A DNA stretch of 64,000 nt, from contig NC_009046.1 in the NCBI RefSeq assembly GCF_000209165.1, positions 806,001 through 870,000 on the forward strand, written 5' to 3'. The stretch comes from Scheffersomyces stipitis CBS 6054. Its lineage: Eukaryota > Ascomycota > Pichiomycetes > Serinales > Debaryomycetaceae. The number at the start of each line of letters is the position of its first letter. The first letter of the stretch is position 1. Below are positions 1 through 10,451 of the stretch, one piece after another. Made by a program: the position numbers and the translations under genes. The notes under the pieces are model-generated. The model was not told the origin of the DNA. It saw only the letters and a program-made list of their open reading frames with translations, and made no database searches.

Positions 1-331
1 GGTATTTTGGAGCCTGATAAAAGTTGTGAAGAGTACTATATTTGTCTCTGATGATGGTTGCTGATGCAATATTATGGAACTTGCGAAATGGGACAATTAC
101 CTTTGAAGATAGCAAGTTTTGGCCCTGGACCAATTTCAAAGGGTGCGCAATCAATTTCAGCCTCATATATGGCAACATTTGTAGTCGTTCGACATCTCCT
201 CGTTAAAGATTTTTGTCGATACAAGAGTATGGAGAAGCTATTCATCAAAATGGAATTCATAAACTAAATACTTCAACCATAGAACCGTATAGTATATACA
301 GGCCCAAATACTATTTACATACCTAAAGTCA
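1..331. other. Intergenic, 3' flank of COQ6
   Basis: This stretch lies past the COQ6 stop codon and runs to the window edge. Short open frames exist on both strands (about 58-267 on + and 72-260 on -), but the + one has no ATG start and neither resembles a protein I know. I see no RNA gene or repeat. Confidence 0.5.
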
Positions 332-1804
332 TTATCTACCACTAATGGCTTTTATCATTAAGTCCTTGACGGATTCGGCCATATTGAGCGACTTGATACC
401 CAAACCTCTCAACAAGACTACAGGTCCAAAATCGGTAGTGAAAACCTTGTGGAGTTTATCACAAACACCTAGCATCATATGGTTACCTGGCCAAGCGTTA
501 GCAACATAAGAATCCAATACCATGGTAGATCCGATATCCAACCCTCTTTCAATGCCCTTCTCTAATGCATCTACTAAGAATCCCACGTCTGATTGGCCCA
601 TGTTCAAACCTTGACCAGCCAAGGGGTGGATAGTGTGTGCAGCATCACCCACAAGAGCGACTCTGGGCGCTACGTAGGTATCAGCGTGAGACAACTTCAA
701 TGGGAATCTAGCTCTACTGTTCTGAATAAGTTCCACAACTGGCAACGGGTAGTTTTCCTCCAACGACTTGATGTCAATTTTTGACAATCTCCACTGGATC
801 TCGTCCAACACCTTAAAGTCGTTGGGATCCTTGTCTAACATGGAGTAGATGTACTTCAAGTCTACTTCTTCCAATGTCATACCAGCGTTGATCAAATGTG
901 GGAAGATGTCTGGATTGACTTTCAATAACAACTCAGACAACCAAGGAGTACTGGACCAGACAATTGTAGCGTTATCTTCAGACAATGGCAAAATCGCCAA
1001 AGGGCCCGTGCTCAAGAATCTCTGCCATCCGATAGAACGGTGGTCTTCGTATTGCATTTTGATAGTAGCCACAACTCCGAAAGTGTTGTACTGCCATCCT
1101 CTGCTCTCTATTCCAGCAAACTTACGCACTGGAGAGTTGTAGCCGTCACAACCAACCAATAATCTAGCCTGAATAGATTCACCTGTAGAGAGCTTTACGA
1201 TCGGCCAGTCCAAATCTGACTTGCCCAGATTCACGTCGATTTCATTGAGATCATGTTGGTCCAAATCGTGATGGATTGGACTCGTGATATCTATGACTTT
1301 GGTGTTGTCAAGAATAGTGGTGGAGTCGTCCATACCAAGTTCGTTCAATCTTCCAATAAGAGAGCTCTGGATGTTGATATTCTCACACATGACTGCCAAC
1401 ACTCCAGCACCTATTTGCGTAGCATCAAATTCAATTCTGGCGTCATTGTCTTGCGAATCATAAGCTACAATATTATCGTAGAATCTGACTCTGTCTTGCT
1501 TGATAAAATCCCAATTTCCAACTTTCTGTTGCATGAACTCAACAGATTTGGGAGTCAACGACACCACTCTGTTGGTGTATTCTTCTGGTGGCTCAACTAA
1601 GAAATCCCTAACAGACTGTAAAGAGCTTCCCTCGATCAAAGTACACAGCAAATGTCTTGTTTTAGGTGAGCTTTTCAAGGCTGCCAATAGAGACAAACCT
1701 GCTGGACCTCCTCCAATCACTACAATATCCTGCATTTTCGTAGCATTGGCCAGAGCAGAGGAGGCAGAAGTGGCCAATCTCCTTACAAGATTTTTCCATA
1801 TCAT
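332..1804 (-). CDS. COQ6: Ubiquinone biosynthesis flavin monooxygenase COQ6
   Basis: A 490-residue FAD-dependent monooxygenase acting in mitochondrial coenzyme Q synthesis, where the family hydroxylates the C5 position of the quinone ring precursor on the matrix side of the inner membrane. Seen: an N-terminal basic, Ser/Ala-rich stretch (MIWKNLVRRLATSASSALA) typical of a mitochondrial presequence; the FAD-binding GGGPAG at about residues 31-36; and the second flavin motif GDAAHTIHPLAGQGLN at about 386-401, the signature of the UbiH/COQ6 family. The open frame continues upstream to 1861, but there is no ATG there; the ATG at 1804 is the first and directly precedes the presequence. Length agrees with the family. 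It is divergent from the DUF3074 gene across about 330 bp. Identification is secure. Confidence 0.95.
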   Translation of the reverse strand: MIWKNLVRRLATSASSALANATKMQDIVVIGGGPAGLSLLAALKSSPKTRHLLCTLIEGSSLQSVRDFLVEPPEEYTNRVVSLTPKSVEFMQQKVGNWDFIKQDRVRFYDNIVAYDSQDNDARIEFDATQIGAGVLAVMCENINIQSSLIGRLNELGMDDSTTILDNTKVIDITSPIHHDLDQHDLNEIDVNLGKSDLDWPIVKLSTGESIQARLLVGCDGYNSPVRKFAGIESRGWQYNTFGVVATIKMQYEDHRSIGWQRFLSTGPLAILPLSEDNATIVWSSTPWLSELLLKVNPDIFPHLINAGMTLEEVDLKYIYSMLDKDPNDFKVLDEIQWRLSKIDIKSLEENYPLPVVELIQNSRARFPLKLSHADTYVAPRVALVGDAAHTIHPLAGQGLNMGQSDVGFLVDALEKGIERGLDIGSTMVLDSYVANAWPGNHMMLGVCDKLHKVFTTDFGPVVLLRGLGIKSLNMAESVKDLMIKAISGR

Positions 1805-2135
1805 CCTGGCTGTGGTGTAGTAGAACAATATGAGAGATTTGAAAAGAAAAATGTATAACAAGGAGAATCCACTCTACAATCTTGTTAACTATGGTGCAAC
1901 TTTTTTTCAGTCGCATACTCGTATAGTATACACTATTTGGTGTAACCATATAGAAAAATAGACTAAGAAGAAATGCGAATTTGCGGGATAGGAATCCGAC
2001 CAAGACACAAACTCCTTATCAGAATCATATAATTACTTTAAACTATAATAGCCATATAAATCCGTAGCTAAGTATTACATTTGAAGATCTTAGGTTTCTA
2101 TCTCAATTGACTCATTTACATCATTAATATTTCCT
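1805..2135. other. Divergent intergenic region COQ6 / DUF3074 gene
   Basis: A 331-bp AT-rich spacer between two divergent start codons, so it must hold both promoters. I see no strong named motif in it. Confidence 0.6.
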
Positions 2136-2876
2136 ATGAACTTGACACCAGTCGAAAATATCACGACTATAGACAAGTCCAAGCTTCTTGTTGAATCTTC
2201 GGAAATCATATCTAAAATAGAATCAACATGGGCCAAAGACAAGCAATTCCTTTATATGTTACCCAAGCAAAAAAGAAACATTGGAGTTCAAACATACCAT
2301 GCCAATTCTCTAAATGGAGTCCATTGGAGTGCCAGGGTTTCAGACTTTAAGGATTTTGATTCTACAGCCAAAAGTCGATATTTCAAATTGTTGCAGAAAT
2401 ATATATTGGGATCGTTCACCAATAACGATCTTACGCATACACACTACGAAAAGGAATACATACACGAACTCTACGACTACGATATCAACAAATTTGATAC
2501 ACCAGATAATGAGTCTGCATCTTATTTGGTTCAACTATTCTACAAGTTCCAGTTCCCTTTGAAGAAACGAGTCTTCTATGAGTATGTGCATGTATTCAAG
2601 GAAGACAACTCGAATGATGCATATGTCGTGTCTTTGCCTATACTGCCGAAACTCCTTGAGAAGTCTGAATTTAACAAAGAATATGTGGTGGGAAGGTATA
2701 CTTCCATCGAGAAGATATCTTATGATGCAGAAAGTAACGACTTGAAGTGGATTATGTGCACTTGCTCTACCCCAGGTGGTTCTATCCCTGATTGGTTGAC
2801 TAATATGACAATTAACGGAGCCATAGCCAAAGACGTTCCTAGCTTCTTGAATTGGGTTGACACGTTGGAAAAGTAA
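2136..2876 (+). CDS. DUF3074 (START-like) domain protein
   Basis: A 246-residue protein of the fungal DUF3074 family, which has a START-like lipid-binding fold in predictions; no biochemical role is firmly established. Seen: N-terminal helical part, a central region with HYEKEYIHELYDY, the strand-rich FYEYVHVFKE and VVSLPI blocks, and the family hallmark near the C-terminus, STPGGSIPDWLTNMTI followed by IAKDVPSFLNWV (about 204-240). No signal peptide or membrane segment, so cytosolic or peripheral. The ATG at 2136 is the natural start. Its TAA (2874-2876) directly abuts the stop codon of CCZ1 on the other strand, so the two transcripts must overlap at their 3' ends. Family assignment rests on the C-terminal motif and overall shape. 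Confidence 0.8.
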   Translation: MNLTPVENITTIDKSKLLVESSEIISKIESTWAKDKQFLYMLPKQKRNIGVQTYHANSLNGVHWSARVSDFKDFDSTAKSRYFKLLQKYILGSFTNNDLTHTHYEKEYIHELYDYDINKFDTPDNESASYLVQLFYKFQFPLKKRVFYEYVHVFKEDNSNDAYVVSLPILPKLLEKSEFNKEYVVGRYTSIEKISYDAESNDLKWIMCTCSTPGGSIPDWLTNMTINGAIAKDVPSFLNWVDTLEK

Positions 2877-5120
2877 TCAAGATGCTTCATCTCCATGCGT
2901 GAAACCTGCTAGCCAATACTTGACGTCATCGCCCAAGTTGTCAAGAAACCCTAGATGGGCATAATCAGCAACTCCGTCTGTAATTCTATTTAGTAATCCT
3001 GGACCATTGACATTGTTTGCAATGTTATTACTTGGATCAGAAGCAACAGTTGCAGGAGAAGAAACAAGACTCTGTGCTCTTATAGCTGTGACGCTTTTCC
3101 TTTTGGCTGATTTAGCATTATGATTATGATTCTTTATGACGATAATGTATTTGTTGTTGTGTTTAATGAAATAAAACATCCAGTCGTTAAGTTTGTTGCT
3201 TGTAAACTTGTGGAAGTATTCATTCATCATGTTGTTGCTGAAGAAGTCCTTGTTGCTCTGCATTAGAAAGATAGAAGCTAGTTGATCATGCAAGTAATAT
3301 ATTGCACTTTGATATCTAACAACAGACTTATTCAGCGGCTCGTCAAGATTGACTTTAATAATCGGCAAAAATGGCAATGAAGACTTGATGCTTCCTTCAT
3401 CTCCATCATATGCCACAAAGAAAAAGTCACTATCAATATCATCAGTAGTGAGAATTCCTTTCAATGATTTAAGCGACGCAACACTTCCACCCATCATGCT
3501 TCCTCCTAGTATGGAGTTGTTGATTTCATTTATCGATGGAATGAGTGTATCCTCCGCTAATTCCTCATAGAAATCTACATTATCGAGTTCAGGATTTGAA
3601 GAATCATAAACTAGTGTGATATAAATGTCATCTTTACCGTACACAACCAACAGATACTCCAATTCCCTCTGGGTGTAGTTTCCTTGTAGGTCGCTAACAT
3701 TGGTATTCAAATATACCAATTTTCTATAAATTTCCTTTTGATGATTAAACTCGTTAACTTTCGTTCCAATAAGGAAATGACCAGAATCCTCATCGTCGTC
3801 TTCTTCTCCTTCAAGTGAAGCATTTGAAGGAATTTGCTCTTCGTTTTCAGCTGTTCCTCCACCTAAACTAAGAGACTTAAAAATTGAAGGCACGGGCAAC
3901 CACCCAGCACGTTCAGTAACATTAGATTCTTCCAGAGTAGATCCAATGCCAATAGTTTTTATTTGGCTTCCCAATGATGAAATGCTATTAACAGTATAGT
4001 TAAGAGGCAGAATTACCAAGTTACTGGCAATGTTGCGTGGACTTAGCATGTCCAATGCAGAATAGGTGCCCTCTTCGCTAGTCATAGTCGAAGTAGCATC
4101 AGAAGCAACTTCAGGGAACTCCAAATTTGTGGAAAACAACCCCTTTGAATTTGAACTTGTTAAGGACTCGGTTTCTAACTTATTATGGTAGTCGTGAAAT
4201 TCGAGCCAGTTGTATATATCTATCAATGAGTCTTTCAGAAACTTTTCTGTGTTTATAGTTTTATCGAATGCTATATTTGAATAAATTAACCCGTACTTCT
4301 TGATGTTAGATTTGTTGAAACAGGACACTATAACACCCTTCGGTATCTTTGATTCTGTTTCCTCATTATAGGGTTGTTGTAAAATTTGGTCAATCTCAGC
4401 CTTTATGCTTTGGCTGAATGAAAGTGACGACTTCTTGTATGTTCTTTTAGTAGTATGTGAATTTGGAATCAATCCAAGAAATCCCTTGTAGTTCAAACTG
4501 TTGGGCCACACAAGACCTGGTGGAATATTAAAGTACTGGTTGTTATATGCGGATATGAAGCCTGTCCAGTAATCAGTCAACATGTCTTTGAGTGCCTCTA
4601 CTTTGTACTTATTTAGTGCGTTCAACAAAGAAGTATGCGAAAGAACAAATTGGTTGTGCATTGTATCGATTATCTTAATCAATTGCAGATTGACGAAGTT
4701 TGACTTGCTCTTGTTTTCTACCAGAGAAATTGAGCAGGCAAGCTGAAAATCGTTCTCCAACTGAAATAATATTAATGAAGACTTGGAAGACTTGATGATG
4801 GTAGTCTTGTTCTCGCCTTTGGAGCTACAGAAATTGGATGCAAATGAACTAACACCTCTAGTGAGACCTACAATTCTCAATTGTTCAACTTTCTGATCTA
4901 CATTTAAATTATGTTCGTTTTCATATTTGGAAGATATGAAACAGATGATTTGTTTGTACAATTCCTCATTGGATTCGGATCTCTCATCAGCTAGAGTTGG
5001 GTTGAATATAGATATGTACTGGATCTGTGGATGAGACGAAGAGTTGGAGTCATCCAACAAATAGGGATTAGGGCCATATCCGCCTATTTGAGGTATAAAT
5101 TGGGAAAAGTAGTTATTCAT
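2877..5120 (-). CDS. CCZ1: Vacuolar fusion protein CCZ1 (Mon1-Ccz1 GEF subunit)
   Basis: A 747-residue homologue of Ccz1, which with Mon1 forms the guanine-nucleotide exchange factor for the Rab7 GTPase Ypt7 on late endosomes, vacuoles and autophagosomes. Seen: the N-terminal longin-type start IQYISIFNPTLADERSESNEEL (in parts, about residues 33-54), the usual opening of the CCZ1/INTU family, followed by ICFISSKY and later VCWPNSLNY-like and YLLVVYGKDDIYITLVY segments of the second and third longin-like parts. Low-complexity Ser/acidic insertions (about 400-460) separate these. No membrane segment. The ATG at 5120 is the first in frame. It is convergent with the DUF3074 gene with zero bases between stop codons, and divergent from SHE3 across 1 kb. 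Assignment is by recognition of the N-terminal domain; the rest diverges quickly in this family. Confidence 0.8.
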   Translation of the reverse strand: MNNYFSQFIPQIGGYGPNPYLLDDSNSSSHPQIQYISIFNPTLADERSESNEELYKQIICFISSKYENEHNLNVDQKVEQLRIVGLTRGVSSFASNFCSSKGENKTTIIKSSKSSLILFQLENDFQLACSISLVENKSKSNFVNLQLIKIIDTMHNQFVLSHTSLLNALNKYKVEALKDMLTDYWTGFISAYNNQYFNIPPGLVWPNSLNYKGFLGLIPNSHTTKRTYKKSSLSFSQSIKAEIDQILQQPYNEETESKIPKGVIVSCFNKSNIKKYGLIYSNIAFDKTINTEKFLKDSLIDIYNWLEFHDYHNKLETESLTSSNSKGLFSTNLEFPEVASDATSTMTSEEGTYSALDMLSPRNIASNLVILPLNYTVNSISSLGSQIKTIGIGSTLEESNVTERAGWLPVPSIFKSLSLGGGTAENEEQIPSNASLEGEEDDDEDSGHFLIGTKVNEFNHQKEIYRKLVYLNTNVSDLQGNYTQRELEYLLVVYGKDDIYITLVYDSSNPELDNVDFYEELAEDTLIPSINEINNSILGGSMMGGSVASLKSLKGILTTDDIDSDFFFVAYDGDEGSIKSSLPFLPIIKVNLDEPLNKSVVRYQSAIYYLHDQLASIFLMQSNKDFFSNNMMNEYFHKFTSNKLNDWMFYFIKHNNKYIIVIKNHNHNAKSAKRKSVTAIRAQSLVSSPATVASDPSNNIANNVNGPGLLNRITDGVADYAHLGFLDNLGDDVKYWLAGFTHGDEAS

Positions 5121-6140
5121 TCTGGTTCATTGCTGGACTAAATGATATCTTGGTTAATGCTGAAGTATATGAAAAGGAATATTTTGAATCTGGAATAGCC
5201 AACTTGAGAATAGATTAATCGTAAAATCAATATAGTAAGTAGTCTGGTATTGAATAATTTGGTAAATACTTGGTCAATGGTTGGTGGATATGTATGACTT
5301 AGAGATCTTGTGTACCAATAGATTGTGTGCAACACTTTCCTTTTCAGTTCATAATTAAAGATTGGTAGGGTCTCCTGGTCGTGTGCTTACCTCACAACAA
5401 ACGACTCTGTTCCACTCCACTGATTTATCTTAAGCGATCAAAATGCCCCTGGCCACAAGTGCCATGTACAGGGCTCTGCAAAAAGCGACATTATTAAAAG
5501 GGTGGTCCAAGTACGAGCACTACCTTAATATGAATACATGATTTGGTATCTAACTATTTCTTGATTTGGACAACTGCTAACATGTCATTGAAACGGCATT
5601 GGCTCAGGATTCTCATGTGAGTGCCCGGACGCTTCTTTGACGCTTCTTTGCACCTCGCTCGTTTCCCTTTTATGAGAATGTCGTTCCCCAAGTCAACGAA
5701 CATTTTCGTTCACATGCGACATCTCCTATATGTCGGACAAAAAAATTTGTATGTTTACATTTCCACCAAGTTCATAAACAGTCCAGATCCACTATCGTCT
5801 CCAGAAAAAATTCCCCAATCCTCCAAGTTGGCACCAATACTGTTTGGAAAAGTTGCAGTGACCACATATACTTGTGATAGATCAGATTGAAGTAGAAAAT
5901 AAAGGAAACTATCTAATATCTCTACGACGTTAACAACAGTTTCATATTTGATTCAGACAAGCTTCTTTTTTCCGTAAGAAGACACTCTGTTGCTACAATC
6001 TCGTTTCACTTGAGAAAGCACCCGAATACTTCTCAATTCAGCAAGGTTGATTATCCACTTTTTTCACTCAAATATACCAGCTCGATTATTTATTTGCTTC
6101 TTTTGTTTACTCGCTCGCTAATTTACCCCTAGCTATCACC
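5121..6140. other. Divergent intergenic region CCZ1 / SHE3
   Basis: A 1.0-kb spacer between divergent start codons. It holds a perfect 11-bp tandem duplication at 5628-5649 (unit GACGCTTCTTT) and pyrimidine-rich stretches just before the SHE3 ATG, as in a yeast 5' leader. Short open frames here lack homology and I do not call them. Confidence 0.6.
5628..5649 (+). repeat. 11-bp perfect tandem duplication
   Basis: Two consecutive copies of GACGCTTCTTT lie at 5628-5638 and 5639-5649 in the CCZ1/SHE3 intergenic region. Two copies may be chance slippage; a regulatory role is not shown. Confidence 0.8.
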
Positions 6141-7550
6141 ATGGAAGATAACACCGCGTCCAACAAGCCCACCTCGAGAGTAATAGACTCGTTGCACTCA
6201 CAAATCGACGACTTGAAGACCGAGTTGGAGACTGTCAAAATATCCCACGACGACTACAAGAAGAAGTATGTTTTAGTCTCTCAGAAGAATGACTCGTTTG
6301 TCGATCAATTGGCCAACGCCAAACATGAAAATGATATGATAAACGCTTTATTGAAGAGAAAGGAAAGAAGAATAGCCGATTTGGAAGACCAATATAACGA
6401 GTTGTCTTCGAGCAACGAATCGTTACAGTTGAACAACAAAAACATGAAAATCAGATGTGAAAACTTGCAACAGTCATCGGCGTCGTCTACGGCAGAATAC
6501 GAACGTTTGAAGATTGCCTACGACGCCTTGATTGCATCTCAGGTAGAATACAAGAGACATTACCAGAAGGAGTTGAATACACTTGCCTCAAAGCTTGAGG
6601 CCTACAAAACAGAAAACAAACAGAGATTTCAAGACTTGTCTTCCAAGTTGTCGAGTAATGACAAGGATATCGACACCTTGTTGGATAGTATGACCAATAA
6701 GAGAAAGGCCTTGGACAATCTCTACGTCAACAAGAACAAAACCATCTTGGAATTATTGACGTCGTTGGCTAAGGCTGCTAAGATACATGGTTTGGATACC
6801 AAATCTACTCTCGAAGAGAACACCGTAGCCATACTGTCGTTATTGGAGAAATACCCCGATTTACAAGAAAAGATTTTGACTCACGAAAAAGTAGAAGTCG
6901 ATTTGGATGAGCTAATAAGTGAGTCTAATGAAACGTTGTCCAACTGCTCCTTTGAATCGGAAGCTACGTTAGTTAATTCTCCGGAATTATCTGATTCTGC
7001 ATCTCAGAGCAAGAATGCTGACCATCTCAAACAGGACGTAAAAGCTTCGTCGCTTTCCAGAAGTAACACTCTACAAGCCAAGAAACGTAAGAATAAGAGA
7101 AATTCAGTCAGAATCGATTCCAAGAGTGGCCCAGATTTCTCTAGTATTACAACACCAACAACTGGTCAGTTTGCATTGCCTAAAAAGCCTACTTTCACGA
7201 GCAACAACGATAATAGAGGCTTCTCCAGCAGATCTCCTCTGGATTCGTCCAGAAATATCACACCTCCGCATCAAGATTATGAAATCAACCCCAAATTCCA
7301 AAACCAGAATGTGCATCTCAAGTATAACTACGGCCATTCACGCCAACACAGCAACACTAACAACAGATCGTTACGAAACATTAGTAACAACAGTACTGGT
7401 AGCAATGACACTAACAACAAGGGCGGAAACTACAATAATAACAATAATAACAGATCAAAAAGAAAATCCTTGTATGGTGGACAATATAATTCAAAGAGAA
7501 ATTCCCAAATCATAGATCCTAATGCATTGAATATTTCGATGACTACCTAG
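6141..7550 (+). CDS. SHE3: mRNA-transport adaptor SHE3
   Basis: A 469-residue She3, the adaptor that links localised mRNAs (via She2 in Saccharomyces; She3 binds mRNA without She2 in Candida albicans, as known from the literature) to the type V myosin Myo4 for transport to the bud or hyphal tip. Seen: a long heptad-rich coiled coil from about residue 15 to 245, containing the strongly conserved block HENDMINALLKRKERRIADL (about 70-90), followed by an acidic linker and a basic, Ser/Asn-rich C-terminal half (about 300-469) with KKRKNKRNS, an Asn run and RSKRKS. The C-terminal half is the RNA-binding part in the family. The ATG at 6141 lies in a good yeast context (ACCATGG). The gene converges with ASA1. 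The match to CTG-clade She3 in the coiled coil is very strong. Confidence 0.93.
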   Translation: MEDNTASNKPTSRVIDSLHSQIDDLKTELETVKISHDDYKKKYVLVSQKNDSFVDQLANAKHENDMINALLKRKERRIADLEDQYNELSSSNESLQLNNKNMKIRCENLQQSSASSTAEYERLKIAYDALIASQVEYKRHYQKELNTLASKLEAYKTENKQRFQDLSSKLSSNDKDIDTLLDSMTNKRKALDNLYVNKNKTILELLTSLAKAAKIHGLDTKSTLEENTVAILSLLEKYPDLQEKILTHEKVEVDLDELISESNETLSNCSFESEATLVNSPELSDSASQSKNADHLKQDVKASSLSRSNTLQAKKRKNKRNSVRIDSKSGPDFSSITTPTTGQFALPKKPTFTSNNDNRGFSSRSPLDSSRNITPPHQDYEINPKFQNQNVHLKYNYGHSRQHSNTNNRSLRNISNNSTGSNDTNNKGGNYNNNNNNRSKRKSLYGGQYNSKRNSQIIDPNALNISMTT

Positions 7551-7809
7551 AATTCGGGAAATTTCATGATTTAGTTTGGTTTTAATTTCATTTTATATTG
7601 GAAACTGGATATCTTCAGGGAGTTTTTGATTTTATACGTTTTGAGAGAGTTGAGATATTCCAATGGTTCATTAGATATTCTCTAATGGAGAAAGGATTTA
7701 CTGTAATTTTAATTAGCATGGGTAGCATTCTGTTGGAATCTTCGCTTTCCTAGTAAAATATAGAATTAAATAGTTGTATAAATACAGATAGAGGAATAAA
7801 AGTTCATGT

Positions 7810-9108
7810 CTATAATCTATATGCCACTACGGCCCCATCCTCATAACCAGCAAAAAGAAGTCTATTGTCATTACCAATGTACGCGCTTCTAGCTTTAACT
7901 AGATCTTTGTAGCTCTTCTTCTTGGTGGTGGTAACTTGCGTGTTTTCTCTCTCTATCAGTAGAGCCAAAGATGTTAACTTCACTGCTTCTTTCGCAATGG
8001 TATTAGTATCTCCACCAGATGAGTTGGTGCTCGTTGTAATGAGATGAGGTAAATCCCTCTTCAATTCAAATTGAGAGTCCAATTTTTTCTTGTTGCTTTT
8101 GTAGTCTACACCTTCAATCACTCCGTTCCAGTGGCCAATGAAAATTGTATCAGTCTTTTCATCGGCTACAATCGATTGAATCCCCGAATGAGCCACTTTC
8201 TTAACGTCTAAATGTGCATCAGAGGAATCGATTGAGTGCATCTGGTAGTGGTGCACAATTACCTGCTTGTTTGTAGATCCAGATATCAAAATATTATCCT
8301 TGAGGTGTACTAATGAAGTTATTGGGTTTGGAATGTGTGAAGAGTCTGAATATATTAGATTTACTCGTGGTTCTTTGTTTATCAAAGTTCGACTGCTGGT
8401 TTTATCTATCAAGCTTGATAATCCTCCATATTTTGAAGGTGTCTTTTTTGAATAAGCTTCAGTTGTTTTATCTACCAACGTTGCGTCTGGATTCAAGTTG
8501 ATGTTCAATCCAATAATCTGGCCAGATTCAAATCCTAGGAATAATTGATTTGAGTGTTCGACATAGACCAACTTCATGATGATTCCAAAGTCGTTTCTTC
8601 CCTGTTCATTAGGGCTATTGATCTCAGTTTTATTCTTGGAGTATAGATCGAATGGACTGAAGTTTGCTAGAACTCTCTTGAACTCGTACTCAGGATTGGT
8701 TATCTTGTATATATCGAAGTTATTCGAATCCACTGATGCTGGTGTTATCAAGAAATCGTTGAAGTATTGAACGTTACAGAAGTTCAAAGTATTTATTGGC
8801 AAAAAAAATAGCTCTGGAGGACTACTTTCTGCATGCTCTACAGAAATATCCCATATTTTCAAAGAAGCATCACGACCATGAGTGAGCAAAGTATTCGTAG
8901 ATATGAGAGTAAGAGTTAATATCGTTTCATCATGAGCCTGCCATTTTCGGATTGGTCTTTTAGCATTGATATTCCATATAATGATCCAGCCCTTTGTGTC
9001 TGACGAGATTAAGCAATGTTTGTTCCACAAGAATACCTCTTCGATATTCGATATGGAATTCTCATGGCTACGAAGGGAGAATATCTGTTGTGGCGTTGTG
9101 TTATCCAT
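7810..9108 (-). CDS. ASA1: ASTRA-associated WD-repeat protein ASA1
   Basis: A 432-residue WD40 protein matching Asa1, a subunit of the ASTRA complex (Tra1, Tel2-Tti1-Tti2, Rvb1/2, Asa1) that assists assembly of PIKK-family proteins and chromatin factors. Seen: N-terminal blade FSLRSHENSISNIEEV; the characteristic second blade LISSDTKGWIIIWNINAKRPIRKWQAHDETIL; then LLTHGRDASLKIWDI (about 75-92), a combination I associate with Asa1; and the C-terminal blade LLFAGYEDGAVVAYRL that closes the propeller. Length matches the family (about 440). No signal or membrane segment. Start at ATG 9108 is first in frame. It shares the 1.56-kb upstream region with FTR1. Confidence 0.82.
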   Translation of the reverse strand: MDNTTPQQIFSLRSHENSISNIEEVFLWNKHCLISSDTKGWIIIWNINAKRPIRKWQAHDETILTLTLISTNTLLTHGRDASLKIWDISVEHAESSPPELFFLPINTLNFCNVQYFNDFLITPASVDSNNFDIYKITNPEYEFKRVLANFSPFDLYSKNKTEINSPNEQGRNDFGIIMKLVYVEHSNQLFLGFESGQIIGLNINLNPDATLVDKTTEAYSKKTPSKYGGLSSLIDKTSSRTLINKEPRVNLIYSDSSHIPNPITSLVHLKDNILISGSTNKQVIVHHYQMHSIDSSDAHLDVKKVAHSGIQSIVADEKTDTIFIGHWNGVIEGVDYKSNKKKLDSQFELKRDLPHLITTSTNSSGGDTNTIAKEAVKLTSLALLIERENTQVTTTKKKSYKDLVKARSAYIGNDNRLLFAGYEDGAVVAYRL

Positions 9109-10235
9109 TAATTGAATTCCTTCAGACCAGATAGATAGTAAAACGCTGCTTATGTAACTTTTGTTGTATAGGGTTCTGGGTTATATAAAGGTCTTTCACT
9201 CAACGTGTACCTAACAAATTCCTAGCCATGGCATTATACTTAACTAAGGGCTGGCAAGACGTTAGTCGAAGGAATCGTGCAACAATAGCATATGGGCCGG
9301 AATTAGGCTTCCTTGTATTGAGGTTCAATTTCCAAAATGGTCCTATTCTGTAGATAAAAGTGAACTTTATCCTTTTCGCAAGCATTTTGCAAATACTTTG
9401 AACGCGGATCTGTGTGCTGAGCCGTTCTTAATAACTTCTCATATATTATAATCGGGCTCTGAGCTGCCGAATCAAGAGAAATACCAAGGGAGGTATGACA
9501 ACCCCTTGTCCTAATTGTACCAATAAAGTAAGATTAAAGATCCAGTTGATGAAACCTCTAAGACTTAATTTATCAGATAAGAGAGATCGTAAATGCAGTA
9601 CAAATAATTAAATGTGAATCCCCCCACTGTAGAGACGGGAATGTGTGTATCACAGTACAATTGCTGGGTTGAGAGTTTGCGGATTCTGGTTTTCTTAGCA
9701 CAAATTGGCACTCATGCTGTCACTTTGACACCGTTGAGAATGCAGACTTCCAGCAGTAAAAATTTGCTACGGATAATCCCGCTTTTGTGATCCGTCCCAG
9801 AGATGTCGAGTCAATTCGTGAGTTGAGCCAATTCCATTTATTTCACCCCTAACACCTATTTCGGTTAAGCCTCTCAAAGCATCCAATGGGGCTACAGCTC
9901 AAATATTAAAGACGAACAAAGCCGTAAAGCAAAAAAATTTATTCAAAATAACTCAAAGCGAGCGGGGCTCGCAACCTTTTTCAACTTTCACAAATTATAG
10001 ATGCTCCAAGAGACCAAGAAAAAAACAAGCAAACGCTATAGAAGTATTATTTGAGCCAAGCGATTGAGGATTGATTGTAACCGCCATGTCGCTATTGACG
10101 TCTACAGTTAGTCTTGGCCATATGTCTCTTGATACCAGAGACGGTCGGAGGCATTTAAACTTCCGAAAGTTCTCTTTTTTCTTGAATGCAACTGTAGCCA
10201 CAAATTATTCTTTTAAAAAATTTTATAGATGATTA

Positions 10236-10244
10236 ATCTGATAA
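10236..10244 (+). promoter_or_regulatory. Iron-responsive GATA-factor site (ATCTGATAA)
   Basis: The 9-mer ATCTGATAA matches the ATC(A/T)GATAA consensus bound by the fungal iron-sensing GATA repressors (Sfu1, Fep1, SreA family). It lies about 420 bp upstream of the FTR1 start codon. A second, near-match copy (TTATCAGAA, reverse orientation) lies at 10379-10387. The match is seen directly; binding is inferred from the family. Confidence 0.7.
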
Positions 10245-10275
10245 AAAATGCATCCCAAATGGGAAAAGCAGGCAG

Positions 10276-10338
10276 CCAATGAAATCAGCGAATACCACTT
10301 TAAGTTCGATTTTAGTTCTGGTCTTGGCACTTGATTGG
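10276..10338. promoter_or_regulatory. Pair of CCAAT boxes upstream of FTR1
   Basis: CCAAT occurs at 10276-10280 on the plus strand and again as ATTGG at 10334-10338. In Candida species the CCAAT-binding Hap complex with Hap43 works with Sfu1 in iron-responsive control, so the pairing with a GATA site upstream of an iron permease is suggestive. CCAAT alone is common by chance. Confidence 0.5.
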
Positions 10339-10451
10339 CTCAAATTGTGCATACTGATGGAATTGATAATAATTATAAATTATCAGAACGTGAAAAATGT
10401 AGGGGGTGTAAATTTTTTAAAGTCTGCTGCAGCCCTGCTACTTACAAAAAC

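Noticed and set aside
58..267. Two opposing short open frames in the first 300 bp
   Set aside because: The plus frame has no ATG start and neither frame matches a known protein; the overlap on opposite strands is typical of chance.
9995..10201. 68-codon minus-strand frame in the FTR1 upstream region
   Set aside because: No homology, short, within the regulatory region; codon choice not gene-like.
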